From the NCBI GenBank assembly GCA_022315425.1, contig JAIUPT010000010.1, positions 434,001-498,000 on the forward strand: DNA of 64,000 bases, in the 5' to 3' direction. Numbering within the stretch: position 1 is the first letter of the stretch; each line of letters opens with the position of its first letter. Shown in pieces: positions 24,524 through 36,283 of the stretch. The stretch comes from Pseudevernia furfuracea. Its lineage: Eukaryota > Ascomycota > Lecanoromycetes > Lecanorales > Parmeliaceae. Position numbers and translations under genes: made by a program. The notes under the pieces are model-generated. The model had not been told where the DNA came from and searched no databases. It worked only from the letters and a program-made list of their open reading frames with translations.

Positions 24524-26142
24524 ATGGTTTACGACATTCAACGCGATGAGTCGCACGACTCTGATCCTCGCTTCGAAACACCAGACCTACAGAAAATGCC
24601 CGCTGGAAGGTACATCGCCACGCGCTTCTCCACCTTGAAGCCGCCAATGAATAAGGCCCCGAACCCCTTCAAACTCCTCGCCATGCTCAATCTCCAACAA
24701 TGGTTATTCTTCCTCGTCGGCTTTATCGCCTGGACATGGGATGCCTTCGACTTCTTCACAGTCTCCCTGACTGTGCCACAACTTGCAAAGCAGTTTGGGA
24801 AGGAGAACACTCAGATTACTTGGGGTATCACTCTAGTGCTTATGTTCCGATCGGTGGGCAGTATATTATTTGGTAAGATACCATCGTTGCCAACCATCGC
24901 AGCGTCCAGCTAACCTTTGACCCAGGTATTGCTGCAGATAGGTATGGCAGAAAATGGCCCTTTGTCGTCAACAACATCCTATTTATCATCCTCGAACTCG
25001 GCACCGGCTTCTGCCAGACCTACAAACAGTTTCTCGCATGCCGCGCCCTCTTCGGTGTCGCCATGGGCGGTCTATACGGCAATGCAGCAGCCACTGCTCT
25101 CGAAGACTGCCCAGAAGCAGCTCGAGGTCTGATATCTGGCATGCTACAACAAGGTTACGCGTTCGGCTATCTTCTCGCAACAGCCTTCGCTCGTGGCTTA
25201 GTGGATACTACTTCTCACGGCTGGCGCCCCCTCTACTGGTTCGGAGCTTGTCCTCCCGTCCTGATCATTATCTTCCGTCTCTGCCTACCTGAGACCGCTG
25301 CGTTCAGAGACCGAGCCGCCGTCCGCCAAGCCAGCGGCAATCTCACAAGTACGTTCCTTGCCGAAGGCCGGGTTGCGCTCAAAAAGCACTGGATCCTCTT
25401 GCTCTACCTTGTCCTTCTCATGGCTGGCTTCAACTTCATGTCCCATGGCTCCCAAGACCTATACCCTCTCATGCTAGAAAACCAATTCGAATTCTCTGCC
25501 AACGCTGTTACCGTCACTCAAGTCGTCGCGAACCTAGGCGCCATGACAGGTGGTACAGTCGTCGGCTACTCCTCCCAGATTTTCGGCCGTCGCTTCAGCA
25601 TCATCTTCATCTCCATCGTCGGCGGTGCCTTGCTCTACCCCTACACCTTTACCAGCAGCCATAAGATTATCGCTGCAGCCTTCTTCGAACAGTTCTGCGT
25701 GCAAGGCGCATGGGGCGTCATCCCAATCCATCTCATGGAACTGTCCCCTGGTTCTTTCCGCACGTTTGTGGTTGGCACATCCTACCAGCTAGGCAACCTA
25801 GTCTCTTCCGCATCTTCAACCATCGAAAGCACCATCGGCGAACGTTTCCCTCTCTCACCCCTTATCAGCGCCAAGGGCGTTAAGACCAAGCGGTACGATT
25901 ACGGTAAAGTCATCTGTATCTTTATGGGCTGCGTCTTCGCCTACGTGATCGTTCTTGCCCTTGCCGGACCCGAGAAACTTGGTCACAAATTCGGCGTTGC
26001 GCACGATTCAGATATGTATGATGCGGCGGGTGATGATGCCGTGGCGGCTGTGGTGCATAAGAGGGAGGGTATGGGCCATGATGCAGAGAAGTATGCGGGT
26101 GAGGAGAAGGCGGTGACCTCCAAGAGGGAGATTATTCCTTAA
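24524..26142 (+). CDS. JEN-type MFS carboxylate/proton symporter
   Basis: Two exons (24524-24872 and 24926-26142) give 521 residues. The protein has a major facilitator fold: TM1 is LFFLVGFIAWTWDAFDFF, the loop 2-3 motif is IAADRYGRKWPF, and about twelve hydrophobic segments follow. The segment NFMSHGSQDLYP (about residue 284) matches the JEN-family signature NxxS/THxS/TQDxxxT except for Leu in the final Thr position. JEN proteins import lactate, pyruvate or di-carboxylates at the plasma membrane and are usually repressed by glucose. Substrate is not decidable. The C-terminal tail is hydrophilic and Lys-rich, where ubiquitin-linked down-regulation acts in relatives. The ATG at 24524 is preferred. 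Confidence 0.88.
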
Positions 26143-27113
26143 TCATGGTTCAGCGGGCGATTTCTAAGCACGGATTCATGATCTGATCTCGATGATATAT
26201 ATAGTATACCTTAGCTTGCGAGCGAGGTTTTGTGTTCTCCCAGATATATGAACCGCTACTCGATCCAGACCAGGAGCATCTTCAAATTCATCCATGCCTT
26301 CGCGCTTATCTTTAAAAATACCCGTTCGTCAGCCAGGATTTGCAGTAATTCACGGGTCTCTACCCTGTAACAAACACTGCTCTCGATTCTACGAAGTCAC
26401 ATATACAAGCGAATGTAGCAAAGATCATAGTATATAGAGGGCAGAAATTCCAAGTAAATTTCATGAAGTCGGTTAAAAGAGACATGCAAGAGCTCCCCGT
26501 TCTTTCCATTATGCATGCTTTTGCGGTCTTAATCCGAGAAAGTCATCTCCTTCAGTGAGCTCTTTTGCCATTTTCACGTCCATCTAGATCTATCTCCCTG
26601 GGACGGGGTAGCTAGCTGACACACATACTAAAGATACAAGGCATTGTGAGATTCACATCTTACGAGTGGGCGGGCTCCGGTTCAAGCGAGGTGGTACGAC
26701 GTATGGTATGGGACGCTAGCCGTTGCTATCATGGGTATGTGCGCATCGGATGGTAAGGATGGTTTCACATGTTGGGAGGAGAGTATATCAGCGCTCCTGT
26801 TCAAGGGTTGTCTGGTTTCTGGTCGGGCGTTGTAGATTGAGGGGCCTGTGGTTTTGTGGAGTGGGGTACAGCAGAGCTTACCTGCGGCGATGACGCAGTG
26901 ATAACGGGCGAAGGAAGGGTCGAAGATACATGATGATCGAGCAGGCGAGGATAAAGGGGCTGCATCATGATTCGACGGGAGCTCGCTGAAGTGTAACAAT
27001 CCTTGATCGCATTGCTTGATGAGCGCACTGCACTCGGACAGACACTAGAAATTCCCGTATACATGGGGTTTGTTACTTGAGGAATGGTTGGTGTGCCAAT
27101 ACTTCGGGCCTCA
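26143..27113. other. intergenic, converging 3' ends
   Basis: This lies between the 3' ends of the permease (plus) and the P450 (minus). No gene or repeat is recognised. Confidence 0.5.
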
Positions 27114-29008
27114 TCATGGAGTCAACCGGACCTTGCACCCATTCGCACTCGCTACTACCAAGGTGACGGTATGCTTAGGATGATCTCGCTGACCTACGGA
27201 TTCTTCTCCTTCGTCTGCTAATTCGATGTTGCGGAACATTTGCAAAAGGCGTACGATTGTATACGAAGCTTCCAAGAAAGCAAATTCCTCTACCAGTAAA
27301 ACGTGATTAGTATCCCATCTCCAAGGAAAGTTGTGACCAGAAGGGAGTTTATACTCACGCCCAAGGCAGACTCTCGGACCTCCATTGAAAGGCAGATATC
27401 CCCAACCAATGTTCCTCAGATCGGGCGCTTTTCCAGAGTTGGGTTCCCACCGATCAGGGCGGAACTGATCTGCGTCTTCGCCGTAAAGATCTTTGCGGCG
27501 GTGCATGGCGTAAACACTATATGAGACAGCTTCACCTTTACGAACAAAAATCGGAGACGATGCATCAGGGCCTCCTCCGACCGGGAGGACGGTTGCTTTC
27601 ATAGCTTGACGCATATTGATGGGTACAGATGGGTACAAGCGAAGTGCTGTGAAGTATGAGCTAAATATTCTCTCTAAGTGCAAGTCCACGATCATTGGAT
27701 TACTGACCTTCGTGAATCACGTTTGCTAGGTACTTCATGTCCTTCAGCTCATCTTTGGTTGGGAGATCTTTTGCTTTGTAGCTGGGAAGTGCCAAGCATT
27801 CAGTACGTAGGCGTTGTTGAACCTCAGGATACTGAGCGAGTAGTCGGCTGTCCGAAGAGTCAGCGCCATACTGAGACGTACCAGAAGACGGGGATTCCAC
27901 ACTCACAAAGTCCACGAAAGAAGACAAGCGGTGGTATCCCGGCCTGCTAGGAGGACGTTGACCAGCTGGTCCCGTATAACTTTCGGATCTCTAGTCCTCG
28001 TAATGAGGGCGTCGATGAAGAGATAGTTGTCTTTTTCTTTCTCGAGCCCAGAGGACCTTCCACCACCTTTCTTATTGAGCGCATCTGCAACAATGTTGTC
28101 CACGAAGCTGTGCACGAAATCGCAGGCAGCTCTGAATTTTTTACCACCAAACAGCCAGTAGAGATCTCCAAGGCGACCGCGAACGGCGAGATAATGCTGT
28201 CCCGTATCGAAGGCACTTGCAAAGGCAAGGCCTAGTTTCCCACCTTGATCTTGTAGGCTATTGGTTGACGTGCCAAGGACAGCTGCGGTAGTCACGTCCA
28301 GAGTGAGAAGGAAGAACAAGGGCTGCAGGTCCACGAAGTCTTCTTTGGTTGGCTCACTGGCTCGCTCCAGGAGATTGCCGACTGCCTGTTTGATATGGGT
28401 GAAGTACTCCGTCCGATGATGGTTGAAGATAGGTCGTAGTAGATCTCGAGATTGCTTCCATTCGGCACCATTTTGGGTGAATATTCCATGCCCAAGTAAT
28501 GGGCGGAAATTCTGCTCGCGGGCTCCTAAGGTGAAGTCTGGCAGAGTTTAGGCGATGCTTGCTATGCATGAAGTGAGGGTTGCATACCTTTGAATTGTGT
28601 ACTCAGTAAGACTTCGATATTCTCTGGATCCACCGTGTTTATCGAGCGTAAACCAAACAAGAGTTGCGCGTGCGTGTACCCTGTGTCCTCAAGAATAGAG
28701 ATAAAAAATCCCAGTATTTGTTTGGCATTGTCTGCTTTGATGCATTTCACGAGCAGGTCCAGTGAGAGAGGCCATTTTCCACGCAATACCGGTGGAGACT
28801 GACATTTATGCTGGGAAGACAGGGCCGCTTCCTGGTCATGGGTTAAGATAATGTCTGATGGGGGAATTTAGGTCAGGGTACGTACCAAATGACGTTCTTC
28901 ACGCCGACGTAAGAACGATCTGAGGACTATGAATGCAAGAGGTATGCTGAGTGGGAGTAGGATTCTGGCAATCAATCCATAGTTCGCAAAAATCTGCTGA
29001 TCATCCAT
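27114..29008 (-). CDS. cytochrome P450 (CYP52-like)
   Basis: Six exons fit in phase: 29008-28886, 28831-28588, 28537-27907, 27847-27708, 27646-27359 and 27289-27114, 533 residues. The N-terminus carries a membrane anchor (IARILLPLSIPLAFIVL) followed by basic RRREE. Hallmarks are the I-helix LLAGRDTTACLLSW, the K-helix ExxR in HEALRLYP, the PERF-like FRPDRW, and the heme loop FNGGPRVCLGQEFAF with the Cys ligand (split by the last intron). FTQNGAEWKQSRDLLRP and the overall pattern resemble CYP52 and related fungal n-alkane/fatty-acid hydroxylases of the endoplasmic reticulum. The subfamily is not certain. No biosynthetic partner genes adjoin it, so a catabolic or detoxifying role is as likely as a biosynthetic one. 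Confidence 0.9.
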
Positions 29009-30092
29009 GACTGAGGTATTATGAAGGCCTCACGCAACAAAGGGTAATAGCGAGAATTCCTCAGAACGCAGACGGTCATGGTCGAGGCCAAGGAAACAGC
29101 GTCACAGCTCACAACGCGAAGTCTCTCGTTCGCAGCTTGAGGAAGGTGAGCCAGATATCGCAGATGTAGGCTCTATCATGGCTGGAGTGGCGAAGCAGAA
29201 GCAAAGAACAGTGTATCTCGTACTTGATCAAGCAAATGTGAGGGAGAGATAGATCATGCCCATGGAGGGAAAAAAGGAGCTTGATGGCACTAGATCAAAA
29301 CAGGAATAGCGGACATGAGATGCATCTGTTGCAATATTTGTGACGGATAGATAGGTAGTTTGCTGCTACGTGAAATGTCTGACTATGTACAAGCGATACT
29401 CTAGGGCTGAGTAGTGCAATTCCAACAGCATCCCCACCACTACGAGTAATGTAGTCTCTCCACGATGTCTCATGCAGCCTTGATATCAGATTATTGTCCC
29501 TGGGTAGTTTTGATCTATTGCTATAAAGCATGATTCTCTGCTATGTATGTAATCTCTTTAGTTGATCTTCGCCAGAGCCACCGCGGCTGCGGTTGCCTTG
29601 TAGGCTGTTTTGCTACGGTAACATCACCACCCTCACACTCTCACCCCCGCAACCCCGGCACTTTGGGCCCATAGACCCGCCTGGATGCCGAACAGCCCAA
29701 TCGAAATTGCATTGTGGATTGCGCTAAAAGATGGCTGCAGAAAGTGCACATGGGGCGTGCGGACACATATCAGGGCAAAACAGGGCGTAAATATCATCTT
29801 GTCTTCATTCAATTCAAAAAATAACTGGTTTGACTTGCAGTCTCAACACTACCTTAGCGACACGTCAGCAAGTACCGAGGTACCGTCCTCCAGAACCTTT
29901 GCATATTTGAGCAACGAATGATTGCAGATGATTGCAGTGGATGGCAAGTGATCGACACCATTCGGGGCTTATCCGGCGATCCTCCATGCACATACCTAAT
30001 AAGCCTCTGCGCTCAAATAGCAGCCGCCAACCGAACTTATCACTATCATGCCAACAGGCCTACATTTCGTGCCTTGAAGAAATGCATCATCC
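29009..30092. other. divergent intergenic region
   Basis: This is shared upstream space of the P450 (minus) and the NLR-like gene (plus). No gene is seen. Confidence 0.5.
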
Positions 30093-33000
30093 ATGGCGGA
30101 CCCTTTCTCTGTCTTTGCAGCAACAGCCGGTCTGATCGACGTCTGTTTACGCTTCGGCTCTTATCTCTACAACGTGCAGGCAGGAGCCGCTAAAATCGAA
30201 GATGAGATCGAGATATTGTCACGTGACATTGAGGCTCTTAGAGTAATCAACGAGACTATTCGAGCTAGCTACAAGGAATTGCCGAGCAACCTTAGCTCAG
30301 AAAAAGAGAGTTCAAAGCACGTGGAAAGGCTTTGGCGAAATGTAAGCTCAAGTTTGAAGAACTGTCGACTGATAGTGGAGGAGCTGGAGGCCTTGGTCAA
30401 GGGTATTGTGGGCAAAGCGCCACCGAAGGATGATACCAAAATAATGAGAAAGCTCGGTGGGTTCAAGAAGCAGCTCCGGAAACAATCCAGTGAAGGCGAC
30501 TTCAGCAAGCTACAAACCCGATTGACCACTTATTACAACGAAATTCAGTTGATGCTGGACCTTATCATTTGGTACGCGTATTGTTTCGCGAGCTGATGGC
30601 AAGGCTGACTTCTTCGTAGGACTCATGCTCAGCAATCTCATTCTGTCACCAACGAGTCTCTGAAGGAGCTCAAAGTTGACACAAACAAGTCTCTCGACGA
30701 GATCAAGGATGGAGTGGCATCTTTACAATCCCAGATAAGCTTATCGGAGGCCCAGTCTGTAAGTGCAATGATGATCGCAGCTTCACTGCCATTATTGACT
30801 GAGGGCAGCTTCGAGATTCCCTTAGCTCTGCAATATTATTGGTATCGCCAAATGAACATTTCTCCGTCCCGCAAGGCGTTGAGAAAATCTTTACTGGCAG
30901 GACTAGGCTGTTGGATGATGTCAAGCGCGCATTCAACGCTTCCTCTGCCCCGGACGAAGTTGGATTACAAAAACGTATCGTCATCTACGGCCTAGGCGGA
31001 TCCGGCAAAACGCAATTTTGCTGCAAATACGCGTCTCTCTGTCGACAAAGGCAAGTTGAATCGGGATTAATTGCTGCAATATTAGCATGGAGTGCTAATG
31101 TCTATTCATAGCTATTGGGGTATCTTCTGGATTAACGCCAGCTCCGATGAGCTCGCCAAACAGACATTTCAGGACATTGCTAAGATTGGTGGCGTTGCAG
31201 ATAACATGAGTGCGGCGAAGCATTGGCTCTCGAACTTGAAATACCGATGGCTTCTCATCATTGACAATGCTGATAATCCTCAAGTCAAGCTTGACCATTA
31301 CTTTCCAGAGGGCGAAAGAGGTCATATTCTTCTGACCACGCGCATTCCAGCGCATAGAGACTATGGCACGGTCGGATTCCAATACTCTCATTTTGAAGGG
31401 CTGGACCAGAACGACGGCAATGATCTTCTTTTGAAAGCAGCTTCTAAGCCGTTGCCGCCCGATTCGCTAACTGAAAGACTGGCAACATCTATCACTCAAG
31501 CCTTGGGCTCATTGCCCTTAGCTCTCATACACGCTGGCAAGGCAATCAAGAGAGGGCTTTGCAAGCTGGACGATTATCTGCGTTATCATAAGATAGAGAG
31601 ACAAAGGGTTCGCGACGCTCAGTCCAAGGGTTTCCTCAGAAGCGACGAGATATACATCAACGTATACTCGACTTTTGAGATCAACTTTCAAGGACTAATG
31701 TATAAAGCAACTGCAGAGAGTGAAGAAGGAAGGACTGAAGCCAAGGATGCGATTCAACTATTACAGATGTTCTCCTTCTTTCACCGCGAAAATATCCGGC
31801 TCGATTTCCTGACAAGGGCCATAGTGTATCCGAAGATAGAACAAGAACAACATCTGAAGGAACAACGAAAGAAGGCAGTCGACAGTTCAGACGTCAAGAA
31901 GCGGTCTTGGGCAGAAATTTTCAATGAAATGGTGGTCGAAATCGTAGTATTTTTGTCCAAAGATCGGACTCCTCCAGTGCTGCCTGATGTACTTCGCGAA
32001 GTCGACGGCCTCGATCATGACAACGAAGTCCGGCTAAGAGCTGCCCTGAATGAACTTACCCAGCTATCACTGGTAACCTACAACGATAACGATGACAACT
32101 ACTCCATGCATCCGGTGGTGCACGGATGGGCCCGGGAACGACCGGAACTTTCTACAATGGAGCAGGCGATATGGTGTCAAGCTGCGATATGTACACTAGC
32201 GCAGTGCATCTTGTTGCCACCGCTTGCAAATACAGAAGAAGACGAAAGATTTCGGCGTGATCTATTGCTTCACGTGGACCATGTACGCGAACGCCAGCAG
32301 GAGATTCAACAATCAATCAGCCGCAATAGAAAAAAAAGCTGGAGGCCGAATTGGCTTTTCGACAAATCAACAAAGACTAGGACTCAAATTATCCAGCTGG
32401 CAAGGTTTAGTCGTGTCTATGCACAATGTGGACGGTGGGATGAAGCAAAGAGACTTCAGCTAGAGGTAAAAGATTTTGTCGCTCCTCTTGGCCCAGAGCA
32501 TCCATCTACAATTCGAATCAAGCTCGCTTTATCTGTCACCTACTTGCAATTAGGCCAAGGGAACGAAGCAGCAGAATTGCAAAGCCAGGTACTACAAACT
32601 CATATCACTTTGTTCGGAGAAGAACACCCAGATACGCTCAAAGTGATGGATGTCCTTGGCGAAAGTCGGTGGCAACAAGGACAATTCACTAAATCTCTGG
32701 GACTTCATGAACGAGCATTCAATGGAATGACGCGCATATTGGGCCCAAATCATGAGAACACTCTCAAAGCAGCTGACAACCTCGGTCGAGCGCACGCCAC
32801 TTTCTGGCGAATGAATAAAGCAAGGGAGCTCCACGCTCTGGCAGTCAACGGTATGAAAAATAATAGCAAACTCGGACCTATGCATCTGGACACTTTGGTG
32901 GCCATGGACCACCTGGCACTAGCCTACCTAGAGATAAATCCCAACGAGTACAACAGCGGGGAGGATCTAGATCGTGCGTACGAACTTCTGGTCGAAGTTC

Positions 33001-33533
33001 TCTGTTCAAGAAAAAAGAAGCTCGGCAAAGAACATCCATATACCCTCTGGGCGGCTGCAAATCTGGCAAGAGTCAAAGGTGCCCAAGGCAAGTTGATCGA
33101 GGGAGAATCTGATATCCGTGCCGGGCTCATGATCGCAACTCGAAATCTTGGTGCTCAACATATAGGCACTCTATTTGGAAAATTGCACCTGGGAGAAAAT
33201 CTCATTCGGCAGAAACGGATTGCGGAAGCGATAAGAGTGCTTATCGAGGTTGCTGACGGCCATAGACACATGGCGTCTGCGAACAACGGCGAACACCCTG
33301 ATCGAGTAAGCGCGCTGCACCACCTTTCCATTTGCTACAAATTGCAAGGAAAGCTTGACGAAGCAGTGAAGGCTTGTGAAGAAGCGATACAAGGGCTGAC
33401 CGCTATTGGCGGCCAGGCTCATCCCTACATGACGCAGCTGGAAGGGATTTTGGAGATTTTGATCGGGCTGCGGGCTACGTCTCGGGCAGAGCGTATCTCA
33501 GAGCGTGTCTCAGTAATTTCTTCTGCAGGATGA
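30093..33533 (+). CDS. STAND/NLR-type protein: helical N-terminus, NB-ARC, TPR
   Basis: Four exons fit in phase: 30093-30571, 30620-30758, 30809-31050 and 31112-33533, 1093 residues. The N-terminal about 160 residues (MADPFSVFAATAGLIDVCLR) form a helical domain like those at the start of many fungal STAND proteins. The NB-ARC ATPase follows: P-loop GLGGSGKTQ (about residue 267), Walker B WLLIIDNAD (about 333), LLTTR sensor and LPLALIHAGKAI. The C-terminal 350 residues are degenerate TPR repeats of the kinesin-light-chain style (for example EHPDTLKVMDVLGESRWQQG). The third intron starts with GC (AAAG/GCAAGT). Such receptors oligomerise with ATP after ligand binding to the repeats and act in heterokaryon incompatibility and immunity. 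The ligand is unknown. The gene looks intact. Confidence 0.9.
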
Positions 33534-33737
33534 ATGCTTAAGATCTAATTGAGTATCTTCATACCGGAAATCATCAGCGGTCTATGGCCTTCCTGCCAAA
33601 AGACAACTACTGCCTAGTCCGCTGAATTGGAACACTGGGAATTTCCGACAAAGAAGAGTGATATAATGAGAGTTGTACCGGATACGCAGCGCAAGTACTT
33701 CGTGGGCAAAACGCAAGAGGGTCTCAAGCGTATGAAT

Positions 33738-33773
33738 AAAGGAACTGCAAGACCAGGACAAACTAAAGGCTCG
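33738..33773 (+). repeat. 36-bp direct repeat, left copy
   Basis: The stretch aaaggaactgcaagacca to aaaggctcg matches 36135-36170 at 33 of 36 bases. This copy ends exactly where the left inverted repeat of the second pogo relic begins. Confidence 0.85.
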
Positions 33774-33799
33774 TTCGAGAATGATCAGGATTCGAGAAT
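33774..33799 (+). repeat. terminal inverted repeat, left
   Basis: This is a perfect reverse complement of 36092-36117. The repeat itself holds ttcgagaat twice, flanking gatcagga. Confidence 0.93.
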
Positions 33800-33980
33800 C
33801 TTAGTAAGCACATCAAAAATTTGACAGTCTAGCCATATTTGGAAGGATTTGTAACTAGCGTCTATTCTATCAAATAAACATCCCCCAATGTAAATATACG
33901 AATTTCGATCAATTGAGTCGCTATTGCTTGTAAATCTTCTCCTAAGTCTTCTCCTAGATCTTCTATCGAATCTTATAGCA

Positions 33981-35267
33981 ATGCCCGAAAAGCGACGGCC
34001 TAAGGCCTCTAATCTTCAGGCTCGTAAGGCTAAGGCCTTGAAGGTCTGGAACAAGGATCTCACTCTGAAAATCTTCAAACTTGCTCTGAAATATAATATA
34101 TCGGTCTCTTCTTTCTATGCTCGTATTCGAGATCGTAAGACACATAGCGAAGCAGTCGAAAGTCTGAGAATCTTTAACAATGACGAGGAAAAGGCCCTAG
34201 TCGAATGGTGTATCAAACTAATCAATTGAGAACACTCATCAAGAGTAGAGACTCTTAGAACTTTGATCTCAGAACTACTTCAACTCAAGATCGAGAATTC
34301 AACTAAACAAGTAGAAAAGCATTGAACGAAACGCTTTATTAAACGACATCAACAGCTAGAAATCATATATAGTCGGGTATTAGACAATAATCGTGCCAAA
34401 GCCACACACCCTGAAATCATTCGTCGATGGTTTGATCTTTTGACTAGTACTATCAAAGAGTACAGTATCAAAGAAGAACATATCTTCAATTTTGACGAGA
34501 AGGGTGTTTTAATGAGCATGACTGTAACGACTAAAATTATCAGTCAAGTCAAAGACAAGCGGCGATTTAAAACTCAGTCAGGTAATCGCGAATTGATTAC
34601 AATCATCGAAGGTGTAAATAGTGAAGGCTGAAGTATTTCATCGACTTTAATATTCAAAGACAAGCATCAGCAGAGCAGCTGGTGGGAGCAAAATCTGATA
34701 TCTGAGACTAGGATCGCTGTCAGTCTCAGGGGTTAAACGAACTCTCAGATAGCCGTGAAGTGGTTAGTTGAGGTATTTGATACCTATACAGAAAGATTTG
34801 TAGACAAAGACGACTATCGATTGCTTGTTCTGAACGGACATGATAGTCATGTCTCGTGACAATTTGTTATGGCCTGCCATGATCGAAGAATTCTATCATT
34901 ATGTCTTCTCTCTCATATCATACATCTTCTTCAGTCTCTGAATGTTGCTATATTCGAGCCTCTTCAAAAGATATACGATGATCTTGTTAGTCAAGAGAGT
35001 GAGGTAGGGATTGACTCTATCAATAAAGATATCTTTATCAATCTCTATACGGAGGCACGAGAAAAGGTCTTCACACCGAACCTTATCAAAGTAGGATTCA
35101 AAGCAACAGGCTTAGTATCATTTAATTCTCAGAAAGTATTGAAGCGTTTTCCTGATCGGGCTATTACTTCTGAGACACAGCAATTAGACGCAAATCCTCG
35201 CCCTATATCAAAAACATCGACAACAAATGAGCAAGCAAGACGAGAAATCGAGCTATTAAAGTCTTAA
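33981..35267 (+). pseudogene. pogo/Fot1 transposase relic with Trp-to-stop damage
   Basis: One frame runs from the Met at 33981 (MPEKRRPKASNLQARKAK) to 35267, interrupted only by stops at 34227, 34323, 34629, 34734 and 34857, with no frameshift. Aligned by eye with the first pogo relic, the stops at 34323 (NWVSRF in the other copy) and 34734 (NGWTNN) replace Trp. The first catalytic Asp is kept (FNFDEKG, about 34490). The second has become Asn (LVLNGHDSH, codon 34833) and the third also (LQSLNVAIF, codon 34941), each a single G-to-A change. The protein is dead both by truncation and at the active site. Confidence 0.87.
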
Positions 35268-35730
35268 TGTACTTCACTTTCACTACTACGTCTTTCTAAG
35301 CTAGAAAGAGACTTTGTCAAGATATATGTCAGCAATATCATTCTTAGTTAACAGAATAAACAGCTTTTCAGCGAGAATCGTATTCGAAAGAGAGGTCAAC
35401 AGTCAAAATCTCGTAGACTAGTCTCGAATAATGATCGTCTTCTTAGCAAAGAAATGACAATAACTCAAAAGATCATTATCGATGTAGCAAAAACAGAGCA
35501 GACAAGAAAAGTACGTCATCGACTAACAAAAAAAGAGTATCAAGTCTATCTACGACAAAAAAACACTCATAGAAAGACACTTTTCAAGTATAAGTTCTTG
35601 ATATTGGGGGACGAGAACTGAGGGACTCGCTGAAGGAAGTTTCTAATCGATGATGCATATGAGTTCTCTGAGAAGGGGGAGGAAGAAGAAGATGAGGAAG
35701 AGAAGAAAGAATCAGAAGTATTAGAAGTAG

Positions 35731-35736
35731 AAGAAG

Positions 35737-35766
<30 letters not shown>
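35731..35766 (+). repeat. GAA trinucleotide run
   Basis: About twelve aag units lie within a longer GAA/GTA-rich stretch (35680-35835) that would encode a Glu-rich or Lys-rich tail after the transposase relic. Confidence 0.9.
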
Positions 35767-35768
<2 letters not shown>

Positions 35769-36091
35769 GAAGAAGTAAAAGAAGTAGAGAAAGAAGAGAA
35801 AGAAGAGGAAGAGAAGAATCAGAAGAATCAGAAGATAGAAGAGACTGACGGAGAATAATGACGACCATGACACCTGTTTTGGTGCTAATTCAGCTGTCAT
35901 CCCTGTACTATAGCGACGTATTCTCGATGGCATTTAATTGAATGACTCCGCTGCATATGAAAATACCATATTTGAATGATTTGAATGACTTGAATCTATA
36001 TATTTGAAGATAGCTGACGACGGCCTTATTTGGGAGAACACTACCGGTAGCCCTACCAAATTGACCAATCATCTTCATACCCTAACTCTAC

Positions 36092-36117
36092 ATTCTCGAA
36101 TCCTGATCATTCTCGAA
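36092..36117 (-). repeat. terminal inverted repeat, right
   Basis: This is a perfect reverse complement of 33774-33799. Confidence 0.93.
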
Positions 36118-36134
36118 TCCTGGTCAGGCACGTT

Positions 36135-36170
36135 AAAGGAACAGCAAGACCAAGACAAACTAAATGCTCG
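36135..36170 (+). repeat. 36-bp direct repeat, right copy
   Basis: This matches 33738-33773 at 33 of 36 bases. It lies 17 bp beyond the right inverted repeat of the second pogo relic. Confidence 0.85.
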
Positions 36171-36194
36171 CTCGACACGAAAATATAGCATATA

Positions 36195-36224
36195 CAACAG
36201 ACTTTTCGTTTAATTAATAGCCAC
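36195..36224 (+). repeat. terminal inverted repeat, left
   Basis: This begins caacagacttttcg and is matched in reverse at 37661-37690 with one mismatch, next to a TA dinucleotide. Confidence 0.92.
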
Positions 36225-36283
36225 TCCAGCCCTACCCGAAAAACGCGTTTTCCCACCAAAATCACCAAAACACCTACATTATC

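Larger units (their letters stand above)
33774..36117. mobile_element. second Fot1/pogo-type transposon, defective
   Basis: Perfect 26-bp inverted repeats (33774-33799 and 36092-36117) enclose 2344 bp. Inside is a plus-strand DDE_1-type transposase relic in one reading frame with stops, followed by a GAA-rich acidic tail. AT-richness and the nature of the mutations suggest a copy decayed by C-to-T/G-to-A transitions. It lies 240 bp after the NLR-type gene. Confidence 0.88.
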
